From Adlercreutzia caecimuris B7 (GTDB lineage: Bacteria; Actinomycetota; Coriobacteriia; Coriobacteriales; Eggerthellaceae), in contig NZ_KE159646.1 in the NCBI RefSeq assembly GCF_000403355.2, forward strand, positions 2,097,561 through 2,161,560: 64,000 bases of DNA, read 5' to 3'. Both the position numbers and the translations under genes were made by a program. Below are positions 9,301 through 16,512 of this stretch, one piece after another (position 1 is the stretch's first letter; each line of letters starts with the position of its first letter). The notes under the pieces are model-generated. The model had not been told where the DNA came from and did no database searches. It saw only the letters and a list, made by a program, of their open reading frames with translations.

Positions 9301-9723
9301 AGTCGCGGCCAGGTCGATAGCCTCGTCCCACGAAATGCGCTCCCAGGCCATCTCCTCCGCGCCTCGTGCGCCCGAGCGCTTCAGCGGATAGAGCACACGG
9401 TAGGGGCTGTAGCAGTTGTTCAGCTGATTGAGGCCCTTCATGCACAGCGAGCCGAGGGACGTCGGTCCGTAGGGATGGCCCTCGATCTTGGTGACGATGC
9501 CGTTTTCCACATACACGCGGGCAGGGCACGCCTGAATGCATCCGCGGCAGGTCGTCACATAGGTCTTGCGGCCGCTGTCGGTCGAGGCGCTCTCGGCATC
9601 ATCGGCCCAGGCCTGCTCCACCTTGGCGAGCTTGCCCGTGTACCCGACGCTGAGCGCCGCCGCAGCGCCGGCGAGCGAAGCCGTCTTTACGAACGAGCGT
9701 CTTGTCAAGCCTTCACGCGTCAT
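6373..9723 (-). CDS. Molybdopterin oxidoreductase, DMSO-reductase family (DmsA-like), 1116 aa
   Basis: Tat leader with RRSFVK (residues 9-14) and a probable AWA cleavage site near residue 40; no lipobox. A 4Fe-4S site follows (Cys59, Cys62, Cys66, Cys94; CRGCIQACPARVYVENG). The Moco-binding domains and a C-terminal molydop_binding domain (LVLTSGRVCYTHHGTQRQ and TARVYL-type segments) are all present. At ~1116 residues it is longer than classical DmsA (~800), a size shared with the large catechol dehydroxylase-type reductases described in Eggerthella and Gordonibacter, but I cannot assign a substrate. RBS GAGGAGATCA. It leads the operon DmsA-DmsB-DmsC-unknown-TorD-NapG-NapH, directly downstream of a LuxR-type regulator. 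Confidence 0.9.
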   Translation of the reverse strand: MTREGLTRRSFVKTASLAGAAAALSVGYTGKLAKVEQAWADDAESASTDSGRKTYVTTCRGCIQACPARVYVENGIVTKIEGHPYGPTSLGSLCMKGLNQLNNCYSPYRVLYPLKRSGARGAEEMAWERISWDEAIDLAATKIADAIEKYGTYSFFTSSGGGGSYSMRQAITMCHSLGSPTVFEPGCAQCYLPRYSIALFMYGGMDQSIADAAVQEPFKGIARRWYEKMGTWDQIDDENKKGYADTIDTQMIVLWGAQPSVSQTAQSGRGMAELREAGCKTVVVDPNMSPDAVKADVWLRVRPGADGALALSWWNYIIENKLYNEAFVKEWTNLPFIINEDTKLPYRATDIWPDYRQSTPADTPAYVCFDNKTGKLVPFEYQDATVDPEIFWSGTIDELGGAAARSAGQIYKEAASEWTLEKTEEVTWVPAEVNKEAIELYAAPLKEGKCGGICHGVSSDMEQIAHQLPVGLCGLDAIMGYVNKPGCTLTQNSRPKTDENGLVPRPTTIFQYRNVDIVHDCGVGYIVGNSPEENAARLADFKDDPDGFPTPHSSQLLYITNQLRLDRLGMKNHKGLYHWEHSHIPSVLEAIRTGEPYKPRVWFDMSGNKLAMLGNASSWYDVFPEIDFCICQYPMITSFQAEVADLIFPLEEWLEVTSHDGRDITYSGELKDPSPDTTNANQLNFNFGMMPIVHLGETVGTFVPPKKVMGKVAEILNAKLEAGQDIVLGAVGQATGRTYMENPTTANDGFLSTSKGASYLHDIDRSKFNLRFPLPPGIMFGEESEERIQQSFAERFGAPDIAALHEHPEQYQTPVAGEGGGRLKDDGTHSWWNDPNDFWVYDQHEMTAVDGLKAGFGTESRKFEVYAQMLVQLANTGFPCCYPREQQPVDPSIGHGEYQGTYAPICQHIEPAETPMEGEEGYDAEYPLVLTSGRVCYTHHGTQRQAPFMREIWPAPDLRMNSKTAKKYGLQHMDWVKVTSRRGSTHARVYLTDGMHESVVWMERFWNPECFDSSQETRTGGWRECNVNILTKNTAPFNEVYGSYTNRGFCVKVEKAERPPRVWVEPEEFEPMMYTHGNQFSDSNPYQETLSDPSASWTPVVTFDEAHTFADETFKK

Positions 9724-9830
9724 TGATCTCCTCCTCTTCGAAATGAAATAGCGATGCGCTAGCGACTGCTATTATTTCGATGAGGAAAAGGGTGAGAAAT
9801 CCCCCACAGGCATGATTTTCCCAGGTAAGG

Positions 9831-9855
9831 GCCTATCACCCATTGGGTGATAGGC
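9831..9855. promoter_or_regulatory. 25-bp perfect palindrome upstream of reductase operon 1
   Basis: GCCTATCACCCA, one base, TGGGTGATAGGC: 12-bp arms with a single central base. It lies 108 bp upstream of the dmsA start and 70 bp after the stop of the LuxR-type gene. The near-zero spacer argues against a terminator and for a dimer operator, plausibly of the adjacent LuxR protein. Inference only. Confidence 0.55.
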
Positions 9856-9924
9856 GAGGTTAGGCCGCTGACGTGGTTCTTTGCGAACGCACCTCGGCGA
9901 TGGCGGGCGGCGGGAGAGGCGGGC

Positions 9925-11430
9925 TTACGGTTGCCCCGGCGCCCTTCCCTGCATCACGTCGATGAACTCCTGGCGCGTATGAACTCCGAACTTGCCGTAT
10001 ATGTTGCGAATGTGGGTCTTGGCCGTATTGCGGGAGACGCAGAGGCTGTCGGCGATATAGGCTGCATCGCGGCCGTCGCGCATAAGCGCGTAAACCTCCA
10101 TCTCGCGCGGAGACAGGTGAACATCGCCGGGGGTGGCCGGGCTTTCCGTATCGCCGTGCGCCGAAGAAGACGACGCGGGTTCTTCGATGCGGACGCGGGC
10201 CCGCCCCTCTTCCCGAACGCGGTCCTCCCCGTCGTCCTGAACGAGAATCGACGCGAGGTCCTTAGGGCGAATGGCAACGGCGCACAGCAGAAGAATGCCC
10301 ACCATGGCCACGGCAATGGCCGGAATGCCCTGGGTCGCTTCCAGCGAGGGCAGCAGATAGACTCCGACAAGGCCGCCGATAAGCGATCCCCCGGCATAGA
10401 CCGCGCGACCGTACCCAAAGACCTGTATCGGAGAGAAGTAGCGCCCGTGGCCGAGGTAGGCCATGAGCACCCAGATATAGGACGAGAAGAGGCAGTAGAC
10501 GAGGAGCGTTCCTCCCATGGCCACCGGGCTGCCGAAATGGATAAGGTAGGCGAAGAGCACGCAGGCGCTCAGCATAAGAATGGTCGGACGGTACAAGGCC
10601 TCGAGGCGTATCTTCTGCACGCAGGCGAAGGCGACAGTGAGCACGAAGCAGGCCATAATGAGCAGGCTTACCCCCAGGGTAGAGCCGCTGTCGATGCTCG
10701 CCTGATCGAGCCACGACCCGCCGAGGCTGTTCTGCAGGAAGGCAACGGCGCCGATGAGAAAGGCCGCCACGAGAAAGTAGGAGAACGGCTTGACCGGTGC
10801 CCTCGTGAAGTCCACGGGCTCTTCAGGCGCGGCACTGTCATCGTCGCCCACACTCGAAATGGCAAGGGTCAAGGCGGAGAGCAGCGGCAGACCTGCCGCG
10901 AGCAAAAGCCCGATGGCGGGCCATGTTCCCACAGCGAAGAAGAAGATGAGCCCGGCGGCCACATCGCTGAGCAGCGTAGCCGTAACGGCTGCGCCCACGC
11001 GCACCGAGGCGTAGATTTGCCCCGCGCGAACCGCGATAGGCGCCGTAGCGAGGCCGGTGAGAGCGGCGCCAACCCAGAACAAGCCGTTGTCGGCGCTGCC
11101 CCACAGAGCAAGCACGCCGAACTCCAATACGACTCCGGTGCCCGCGACCACCCCCATGAGCACCATGAACACCCGCGAGGAGAGCAGCCCCACCGCGCGA
11201 ATGTGGAAGAAGGCCAGGAGCACCGAGATCACGATGAAACACGTTGTCGAGACGTAGTGCATCTGCAGGCCGGGATTCGCCGCGTCGGGAAGCGCGAAGT
11301 ACATCCAAATCGGCGAAGAGTACATAACGAGAAACCATGCGCGCCAAAATGCGTAGGGGAGGTACTTCGCCGCCGGCCACCCCAAGGCGATTCCTCCCTC
11401 TTCGATATCTGGAAATGCAAAGCGACCCAT
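9925..11430 (-). CDS. LuxR-family regulator with polytopic membrane N-terminus
   Basis: 501 residues from the ATG at 11430 (AGGGGCAGG upstream; a TTG at 11475 would add 15). The first ~400 residues form about twelve hydrophobic helices resembling a transporter-like sensor. A charged linker leads to a C-terminal LuxR helix-turn-helix (LSPREMEVYALMRDG, SRNTAKTHIRNIYGKFGVHT). This MFS-like/LuxR architecture is strongly expanded in Eggerthellaceae, commonly next to respiratory reductases. Position just upstream of dmsA suggests it senses the substrate and controls operon 1, with the 9831-9855 palindrome a candidate target. Confidence 0.88.
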   Translation of the reverse strand: MGRFAFPDIEEGGIALGWPAAKYLPYAFWRAWFLVMYSSPIWMYFALPDAANPGLQMHYVSTTCFIVISVLLAFFHIRAVGLLSSRVFMVLMGVVAGTGVVLEFGVLALWGSADNGLFWVGAALTGLATAPIAVRAGQIYASVRVGAAVTATLLSDVAAGLIFFFAVGTWPAIGLLLAAGLPLLSALTLAISSVGDDDSAAPEEPVDFTRAPVKPFSYFLVAAFLIGAVAFLQNSLGGSWLDQASIDSGSTLGVSLLIMACFVLTVAFACVQKIRLEALYRPTILMLSACVLFAYLIHFGSPVAMGGTLLVYCLFSSYIWVLMAYLGHGRYFSPIQVFGYGRAVYAGGSLIGGLVGVYLLPSLEATQGIPAIAVAMVGILLLCAVAIRPKDLASILVQDDGEDRVREEGRARVRIEEPASSSSAHGDTESPATPGDVHLSPREMEVYALMRDGRDAAYIADSLCVSRNTAKTHIRNIYGKFGVHTRQEFIDVMQGRAPGQP

Positions 11431-11563
11431 ACCAGCCTGCCCCTCTATCGATTCGAGGCACCCCCTCAGGTGCAAGAACGGCGACGATTATAGCATGGCG
11501 CGCCGAGACTGGAGGACCAAGGTCGCGACGTCTCTTTTCGCTTGAGACAATCGCTCACTTGAG

Positions 11564-11617
11564 AAAATCTCCAATTTGGGAGATTTTTTCACGAATTTTT
11601 CTCTAGAATCGGAGATT
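11564..11617. repeat. Repeated AAATCTCC/GGAGATTT hairpins between iorB and the LuxR gene
   Basis: AAAATCTCC at 11564 pairs with GGAGATTTT at 11579, and a further GGAGATTTTT lies at 11611. On the minus strand this gives a hairpin with A/T-rich flanks after iorB, so it may terminate iorAB. The repeated half-site could instead be an operator in the luxR leader. The stretch 11431-11642 has no other gene. Confidence 0.4.
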
Positions 11618-11642
11618 TTTCAAGCTAACAGAAGCAGGGCGC

Positions 11643-12371
11643 CTACCCGTAGGCGTCGGCGGCGTGGTCGATGGCTTCGAGGTTCATGGCGACGAACTGG
11701 GGTTTCACGCAGGCTTGCACGGCTGCCTTCAGCTCGGCCACGGTAAGGGGGATGCGGCCCTGGGCCACGGCCACGGCGAGCAGCATCATGTTGAGCGACT
11801 TGCGGGAGCCAGCGCCGAGGTGCGCCACGAGCGCCTCGTCGTCCACGGGGATGAAGAGAAGCACGGGATAACCGTCCACGCCGGGAGCTTGGGTGTCCTT
11901 TATGGCGATCGCCCCATCGGCGGCGTCGAGGCTCGCAGCCGCCTCATCGGCCGCATCGGCGGCGGCTGCCTGTTCACGCGGGGCCTCGGCCTGAAGCGAG
12001 TTCGCCAGGGCCGCCACCACATCGCCAGCGCGGTAGGGCTCACCGGCCAGGGCCGTGGTCACGGGTTGGATGGCCGTGGTAGCCGTCACGAGCACGCCGC
12101 CCGGAGCCAGGAACGGCAGCGCCCGGGCCGCTTCGCCGGGCTCCAAGGCAATGACCATGTCGGCCGTGCCTGGCGTGATGAGCGGCGAGAGCACCTCTTC
12201 ACCACCTGAGCCCATGCGCACATGGCTCGTCACGTTGCCGCCGCGCTGGGCCATGCCGATGGTCTCGGCCGTGCGCACCTGCCAGCCCTTGGACTGCGCC
12301 GCCTGGGCCAGCACCTTCGCCGCCAGCACCGTGCCCTGGCCGCCCACACCCGCCAACAGAATGTCGATCAT
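11643..12371 (-). CDS. iorB: Indolepyruvate:ferredoxin oxidoreductase, beta subunit
   Basis: 242 residues. The N-terminus ILLAGVGGQGTVLAAKVLA and the TIGMAQRGG segment are diagnostic of the gamma/POR domain of IorB, followed by a LVIALEP-type strand (MVIALEPGEAARALPFL). With IorA it oxidatively decarboxylates aryl pyruvates (from Trp, Phe, Tyr) to aryl-acetyl-CoA, reducing ferredoxin, in the cytoplasm. Start overlaps the iorA stop (ATGA). An Ala/Asp-rich insertion (around residues 125-150, AAAADAADEAAASLDAADGA) is extra relative to usual family members of about 190-200 residues. Confidence 0.93.
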   Translation of the reverse strand: MIDILLAGVGGQGTVLAAKVLAQAAQSKGWQVRTAETIGMAQRGGNVTSHVRMGSGGEEVLSPLITPGTADMVIALEPGEAARALPFLAPGGVLVTATTAIQPVTTALAGEPYRAGDVVAALANSLQAEAPREQAAAADAADEAAASLDAADGAIAIKDTQAPGVDGYPVLLFIPVDDEALVAHLGAGSRKSLNMMLLAVAVAQGRIPLTVAELKAAVQACVKPQFVAMNLEAIDHAADAYG

Positions 12372-14821
12372 CGGGCACCCCCTTCCTCCAGTGAGCCTTC
12401 CGCCGCGCCCAGGGCCTCGCCGGGCGTCTGGTCAGGCTCGCCGCGCAATTCCGTCTCTTGGAAATCGTTCCGCTCGTCGGCAAGCACCACGGGGATTTCC
12501 CCCGTTTGGAACGGCTCGGGATTTGGGGTGTATCTGGCCGGCTCCACGGCCACCGCACCGCCGAAGCCCACGGCCCCCTCGATGGCGCCGAAGGGACACA
12601 CCTGCACGCACAGGGCGCAGCCGTCGCACAGGCTGCCATCCACGAAGGCCTGGCCGCGCTCGCCCGACTTCGGACCGCGCAGCCCCTCGTCGAAGCCGAT
12701 GCCGGGACAACCAATGGAGGTGATGCACTTCTTGCAACCGGCGCAAAGCTCGGTGCTAATGCGCACCGGCTCCGCCGGCTTCTTCAGCTGAATGCACGGG
12801 GCGCGGAAGATGATGGCCGCAGGCCCGTCGTAATCGATGGCCGCGCGGGCCGCCGCCACGGACATCTCCACGCTGTGCGGATTCGCGAACCCGATGTGCT
12901 GGACGCCCAAGCCGTGCAGCACCTCCTCGATCACAATGGGCCGCCGCTTCTCGCCCATGAGCGTAACGCCGGTGCCGGGATGCGGCTGGCTGCCCGTCAT
13001 GGCCGTGGTGGCGTTGTCCAGAATGGCGAAGGTGACGTCGTGGCCGTTGTATACGGCATTCGCAATGCCCGTGAGCGCGCTGGCGAAGAACGTGGAATCG
13101 CCCACGAAGGCCACCGACTTCTTATGGGGCTCCACCACCGAGAAGCCCTGGGCCATGGTGATGCCAGCGCCCATGCACAGGCAGGTGTCCACGGCATCGA
13201 GGGGCTTGGCATTGCCGAGGGTGTAACAGCCAATGTCGCCGCAGAGCACCGCCTCGCGCCCCTTGAGCGCCTGCTTCACGGCGTAGAAGCTGCCCCGATG
13301 GGGGCATCCCGCGCACAGCACGGGATGCCGTACGGGCAGCACGCCGTCATAGCTGAGGCGGTTCGCGCCGATAGTGCGGGCCGCAAGGGCGGCGAGGGAA
13401 TCAGTCCTTTCGACCTCAGACGAGTAGCGCGAGGACGGAGGCACCTCCTCGCGCGCAGATTCCGCAGACTCGGAAAAAATGGGATACACTTCTGATCCCA
13501 TTTTTTCCGAAAGCGAGGACTTGCTTGAGCACGTGGAGGTGCCTCCGTCCTCGTGCGGCGGAATTGGAAGGGCAGCCCGCGTTCGATCGAAGAACCGTCC
13601 CAGGCGGCCGGCGATGTTCTCGGCGGTGTTCTCGCCGCGGTCGTTGGCGGCACCGGTCAGCTTGCCGTGCACGCGCAGGGACAGGTGGCGCACGCCGGCC
13701 AACTTCTGCATCTCCTCTTCCAGCACCGAATCCAATTCCTCGAAGACGATGACATCGGAAAGCCCCTCCGCAAAGGCCGCCGCCGTTTCCACGGGGAAGG
13801 GGTAGGGCGTGCCCACGGCGAAGAAGCGGTAACGGGGCACAGAAACGCCCGCCCGAGCAGCCTCCCGCTCCAAAAGTGCCAGAGCCTCGCGGGCATAGGC
13901 CACCGACACGCCCCCGGCCACAATGCCCACGCGGGGCTCTTCAACCCCCGAGGTGCCCGCTTCCGGGGCCGCCGCCGCAGGCGCCGCATTTCTTGCGGCC
14001 TGGCCGGCAGCGGAAGTGCGGCCGGCTCCTTCCCCGCCTGTGGGCTGCACGGCACCGGTCGTGCCGGTCGTCGCAGCGGAGGCGGCTGCGGCGGCTCCCT
14101 CTCCGCCCCCCTCGAACACCTCGTTGAACTGCGCCAGCGCCGGATCATAGGCGTAGTCCCAGGCAATTTGGGCCAGGCGGCGGTTGATCTCGCCGTGGCC
14201 CTCAAAGGCCCGCTTGGGGAAGATGACCCACTTCGGATCTTTCTGGAAGCCCTCGGCGGGCAGCGGGCGGCCGTGGGTCTCATCGGCCACCTCGAAAAAC
14301 GTGGACGCATGGTTGATGCGCGTGGTGGGACGCACGATGACCGGCGTGTGGTAGCGCTCCGACAAGTCGAAGGCCGCGCCCATCATGGCAAAGCCCTGCT
14401 CAGGGGTGGCCGGGTCGAGCACGGGCACCTTCGCGAAGGCTCCGAAGCGGCGCGTGTCCTGCTCGGTCTGGGAGGAAATGGGACCCGGATCGTCGGCCAC
14501 GAACAGCACACAGCCGCCGCCCACCCCCACGTAGTTCAGGGACATGAGAGCATCTGAGGCCACGTTCAGCCCCACCTGCTTGCAGGTGAACAGCACCCGG
14601 GCCCCGCAGTAGGACGCGCCCGCGAGCATTTCCAGGGCCGCCTTCTCGTTGGTAGACCATTCCACATGCACGTCCCGGGCCGTGCCGGCCCCATGCAGCT
14701 TCGCCACGGTTTCCACCAGCTCGGACGACGGCGTGCCGGGATAACCCGCCACCACGTTCACCCCGGCCTCTAGGGCCGCGTGGGCAAATGCCTCGTTGCC
14801 CATCAGAAGTTTCTTCGCCAT
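12368..14821 (-). CDS. iorA: Indolepyruvate:ferredoxin oxidoreductase, alpha subunit, with two insertions
   Basis: About 817 residues against roughly 600 usually. Order: pyrimidine-binding TPP domain (MGNEAFAHAALEAGVNVVAG; GYPGTPSSELVE), a middle domain, the TPP/Mg domain (GDIGCYTLG, then GDSTFFASALTGIANAVYN), and a C-terminal double 4Fe-4S ferredoxin (CAGCKKCITSIGCP, CDGCALCVQVCP). Two stretches are foreign to the family. One is an Ala/Gly/Thr-rich linker near residues 240-300; the other, about residues 422-465, is encoded by a nested palindromic element (13427-13556) and is read through in frame. The product is probably functional because all catalytic blocks are intact. Start 14821 gives the usual MAKKLLMGNEAF N-terminus; 14833 is an alternative. 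Confidence 0.92.
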   Translation of the reverse strand: MAKKLLMGNEAFAHAALEAGVNVVAGYPGTPSSELVETVAKLHGAGTARDVHVEWSTNEKAALEMLAGASYCGARVLFTCKQVGLNVASDALMSLNYVGVGGGCVLFVADDPGPISSQTEQDTRRFGAFAKVPVLDPATPEQGFAMMGAAFDLSERYHTPVIVRPTTRINHASTFFEVADETHGRPLPAEGFQKDPKWVIFPKRAFEGHGEINRRLAQIAWDYAYDPALAQFNEVFEGGGEGAAAAASAATTGTTGAVQPTGGEGAGRTSAAGQAARNAAPAAAAPEAGTSGVEEPRVGIVAGGVSVAYAREALALLEREAARAGVSVPRYRFFAVGTPYPFPVETAAAFAEGLSDVIVFEELDSVLEEEMQKLAGVRHLSLRVHGKLTGAANDRGENTAENIAGRLGRFFDRTRAALPIPPHEDGGTSTCSSKSSLSEKMGSEVYPIFSESAESAREEVPPSSRYSSEVERTDSLAALAARTIGANRLSYDGVLPVRHPVLCAGCPHRGSFYAVKQALKGREAVLCGDIGCYTLGNAKPLDAVDTCLCMGAGITMAQGFSVVEPHKKSVAFVGDSTFFASALTGIANAVYNGHDVTFAILDNATTAMTGSQPHPGTGVTLMGEKRRPIVIEEVLHGLGVQHIGFANPHSVEMSVAAARAAIDYDGPAAIIFRAPCIQLKKPAEPVRISTELCAGCKKCITSIGCPGIGFDEGLRGPKSGERGQAFVDGSLCDGCALCVQVCPFGAIEGAVGFGGAVAVEPARYTPNPEPFQTGEIPVVLADERNDFQETELRGEPDQTPGEALGAAEGSLEEGGAR
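13427..13556. repeat. Nested palindromic element inserted in frame in iorA (RPE/MITE-like)
   Basis: Outer arms 13427-13448 and 13535-13556 are inverted repeats (core CGAGGACGGAGGCACCTCC, 19 bp perfect, 21/22 overall). Inside lies a second perfect 16-bp inverted repeat, 13470-13485 and 13495-13510 (TCGGAAAAAATGGGAT and complement), with a 9-nt loop. The A/T-rich inner arms contrast with the GC-rich gene. The element keeps the iorA frame open and encodes a Ser/Glu-rich peptide in a family position that normally has none. Confidence 0.8.
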
Positions 14822-14852
14822 AACCGCTCTCATTCCCTCGGGTCTTATCCCC

Positions 14853-14858
14853 AGTATA
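14853..14858 (-). promoter_or_regulatory. Candidate extended -10 promoter for iorAB
   Basis: On the minus strand TGATATACT (extended -10, TGnTATACT) lies 32 bp before the iorA start; no good -35 is seen. It would let iorAB be transcribed independently of operon 2. Confidence 0.35.
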
Positions 14859-14887
14859 TCAGGGGCCACAGGGGAGCGGCCGATGAA

Positions 14888-14922
14888 GACCCTCGGGAGA
14901 TGCGAGAGCGGCCCCGAGGGTC
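14888..14922 (-). terminator. Hairpin after the MarR-TorD fusion gene
   Basis: Perfect 10-bp arms (GACCCTCGGG / CCCGAGGGTC) with a 15-nt loop, 76 bp downstream of the stop at 14998. No clear T-run, so termination strength is uncertain. It marks the probable boundary between operon 2 and iorAB. Confidence 0.45.
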
Positions 14923-14997
14923 CGTGCAAACCGAATGCGCAGGCAGCACCTCGCACGGGGAGAGGACCGTTTGAACCTCAGGCAGCCCCGCATGGCC

Positions 14998-16512
14998 TCA
15001 GGCGGCTCCGTCGGCCACGAGATCGAGCAGCCAGGCATACAGGGCGAGAAAGGCGTTGTCGCTGTGCTGCGTGATAGCCCGGGCAGAGCCCCGGGCGAGC
15101 TCGCCGAAGTGGTGGGTGCAGAAATCGAGGCGCAAGCGCTCCCATTCCCGGGCGCTGCCGGCATCTCCCCCCTCGAAGGCGCGAGCCTCAAGAGAGGTCA
15201 CATAGGAGAGAAAATCCAGTTCGCTCACGAGGGCGTCGAAGGGGTCGTGATTGCCGGGACGGTTCTTCAGGCCCAGCTTGCGGTACTCCAAGCCGACCGC
15301 CGCCCGCTCGCCATGGGCCCGGGAGAACTCCGTGCGCCCCTGGACCACCCAGCGGGAGCCGACAAGGGATACCAGACGGGGATAGCCGTAGAACAGGCGC
15401 GTGAACTCGGCCCGCAGATCGCGGGCGCGGGTCGTCGGGCTGGCGGCGGCCCAGGTCTCAAAGCGCGTGGCCAGGTCGACGGGCAGCCCCTCGCCCAGCC
15501 CCAGCCCCGCAAGCAGCCCGCGCACCCGATCGAGCAGCTCCAGGGAGGTATGCTCTTCGGCCTGGCGATGCTCGGGATAGGAGAACAGGCGCGCGAGCAG
15601 CGCATAAAGAGCCGCCAGAGCCGAGGGACGGCTCGCCGCGCCAAGGCGAACGGGAGCCAAGGCCGGGCCCTCTTCGCCGCCGTCGAACACGTAGTCCAGC
15701 AAGCTCATCAGCTCGTCGAAGGCCTCGGCTCGGTGCGCATCGCAGGCCCAGGGGGAGACCACGGCATCCCGCACGCGCTCCACCGCCTCGTGGGAGAGCA
15801 CCCCGGACAGGCGCTGGGCCCCCGCCGGCTCCAAGCGCACCCCGTCGCAGGAGGAGTCGAACGCTACCAGGCCCTTCTCCACCATCCTCTCAACTTGCAG
15901 CCGCATGGCCGGCAGCGATGCGTCCAGGGCCGCCGCCAGGGAGGCGACGCTTACCGCAGCACCGAGGCCGTGAACGTGTCCCAACACCATGATCTGGCCC
16001 GAGGGCACGCCGCGCTGGGCCCCGGCCTGGGCCACCGCCGCGCCCCAGGACGCCAGGGCACCCAGAGCGGGCGCCGGCAGCAGGAAGGCAGCCCCCTCCG
16101 CTCCCGGCTCCCCGAAGCACCGGTGGAGCAGGGTCACCAACCGATCGAAGCCCGCCTCGGTGAGAAGGCGGCTCCGACCGATGAGCGCAATGGCCAGACC
16201 CTCGTCGAGAAGCGCCGCGGCATCGGCCCCTTTGGCCGTAACGCGGAACGCGAAGGTGCGCCGATCCCGAGGGCTGCGCTCCCAGAAAATCTGCTCGCGA
16301 TCCGCAAGCACCGCCGTGGCCTTATCGAGCTGCTCCCGACTCACCCGCAGAAGGGCCGCGGCCTCAGCGGCCACCACACCTTCGGGGCGCTGGGCGGCCA
16401 GGGCCAGACACGCCCCTTCCAGCAGCGTCACATCGCCCAAGGTCAGACTGGTTCGCGCCAGAAATCGATAGAGACGCTGAACGAGGAGGAAACGCTCCGC
16501 GGACGGCATCAT
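14998..16512 (-). CDS. Tandem MarR-like winged-helix protein fused to a TorD-type chaperone
   Basis: 504 residues. The N-terminal ~270 residues carry two MarR-type winged helices: the first has SREQLDKATAVLADR and the wing RSPRDRRTFAFRVTAKG; the second has MRLQVERMVEKGLVAF. The C-terminal ~210 residues are a TorD/DmsD domain (LYALLARLFSYPEH, LRAEFTRLFYGYP, SELDFLSYVTSLE, and the terminal HSDNAFLALYAWLLDLV helix). The start ATG overlaps the upstream stop. A DNA-binding regulator joined to a reductase chaperone suggests that the occupancy of the chaperone by its apo-reductase client could be read out as transcription; this is inference. Last gene of reductase operon 2. Confidence 0.8.
   Translation of the reverse strand: MMPSAERFLLVQRLYRFLARTSLTLGDVTLLEGACLALAAQRPEGVVAAEAAALLRVSREQLDKATAVLADREQIFWERSPRDRRTFAFRVTAKGADAAALLDEGLAIALIGRSRLLTEAGFDRLVTLLHRCFGEPGAEGAAFLLPAPALGALASWGAAVAQAGAQRGVPSGQIMVLGHVHGLGAAVSVASLAAALDASLPAMRLQVERMVEKGLVAFDSSCDGVRLEPAGAQRLSGVLSHEAVERVRDAVVSPWACDAHRAEAFDELMSLLDYVFDGGEEGPALAPVRLGAASRPSALAALYALLARLFSYPEHRQAEEHTSLELLDRVRGLLAGLGLGEGLPVDLATRFETWAAASPTTRARDLRAEFTRLFYGYPRLVSLVGSRWVVQGRTEFSRAHGERAAVGLEYRKLGLKNRPGNHDPFDALVSELDFLSYVTSLEARAFEGGDAGSAREWERLRLDFCTHHFGELARGSARAITQHSDNAFLALYAWLLDLVADGAA

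Noticed and set aside
6496-9726. A 1076-codon open frame on the plus strand opposite the operon 1 molybdoenzyme
   Set aside because: It mirrors the codon structure of the real minus-strand gene (GC-rich antisense frame), has no ribosome site and no recognisable domain, while the opposite strand carries a full Moco enzyme.
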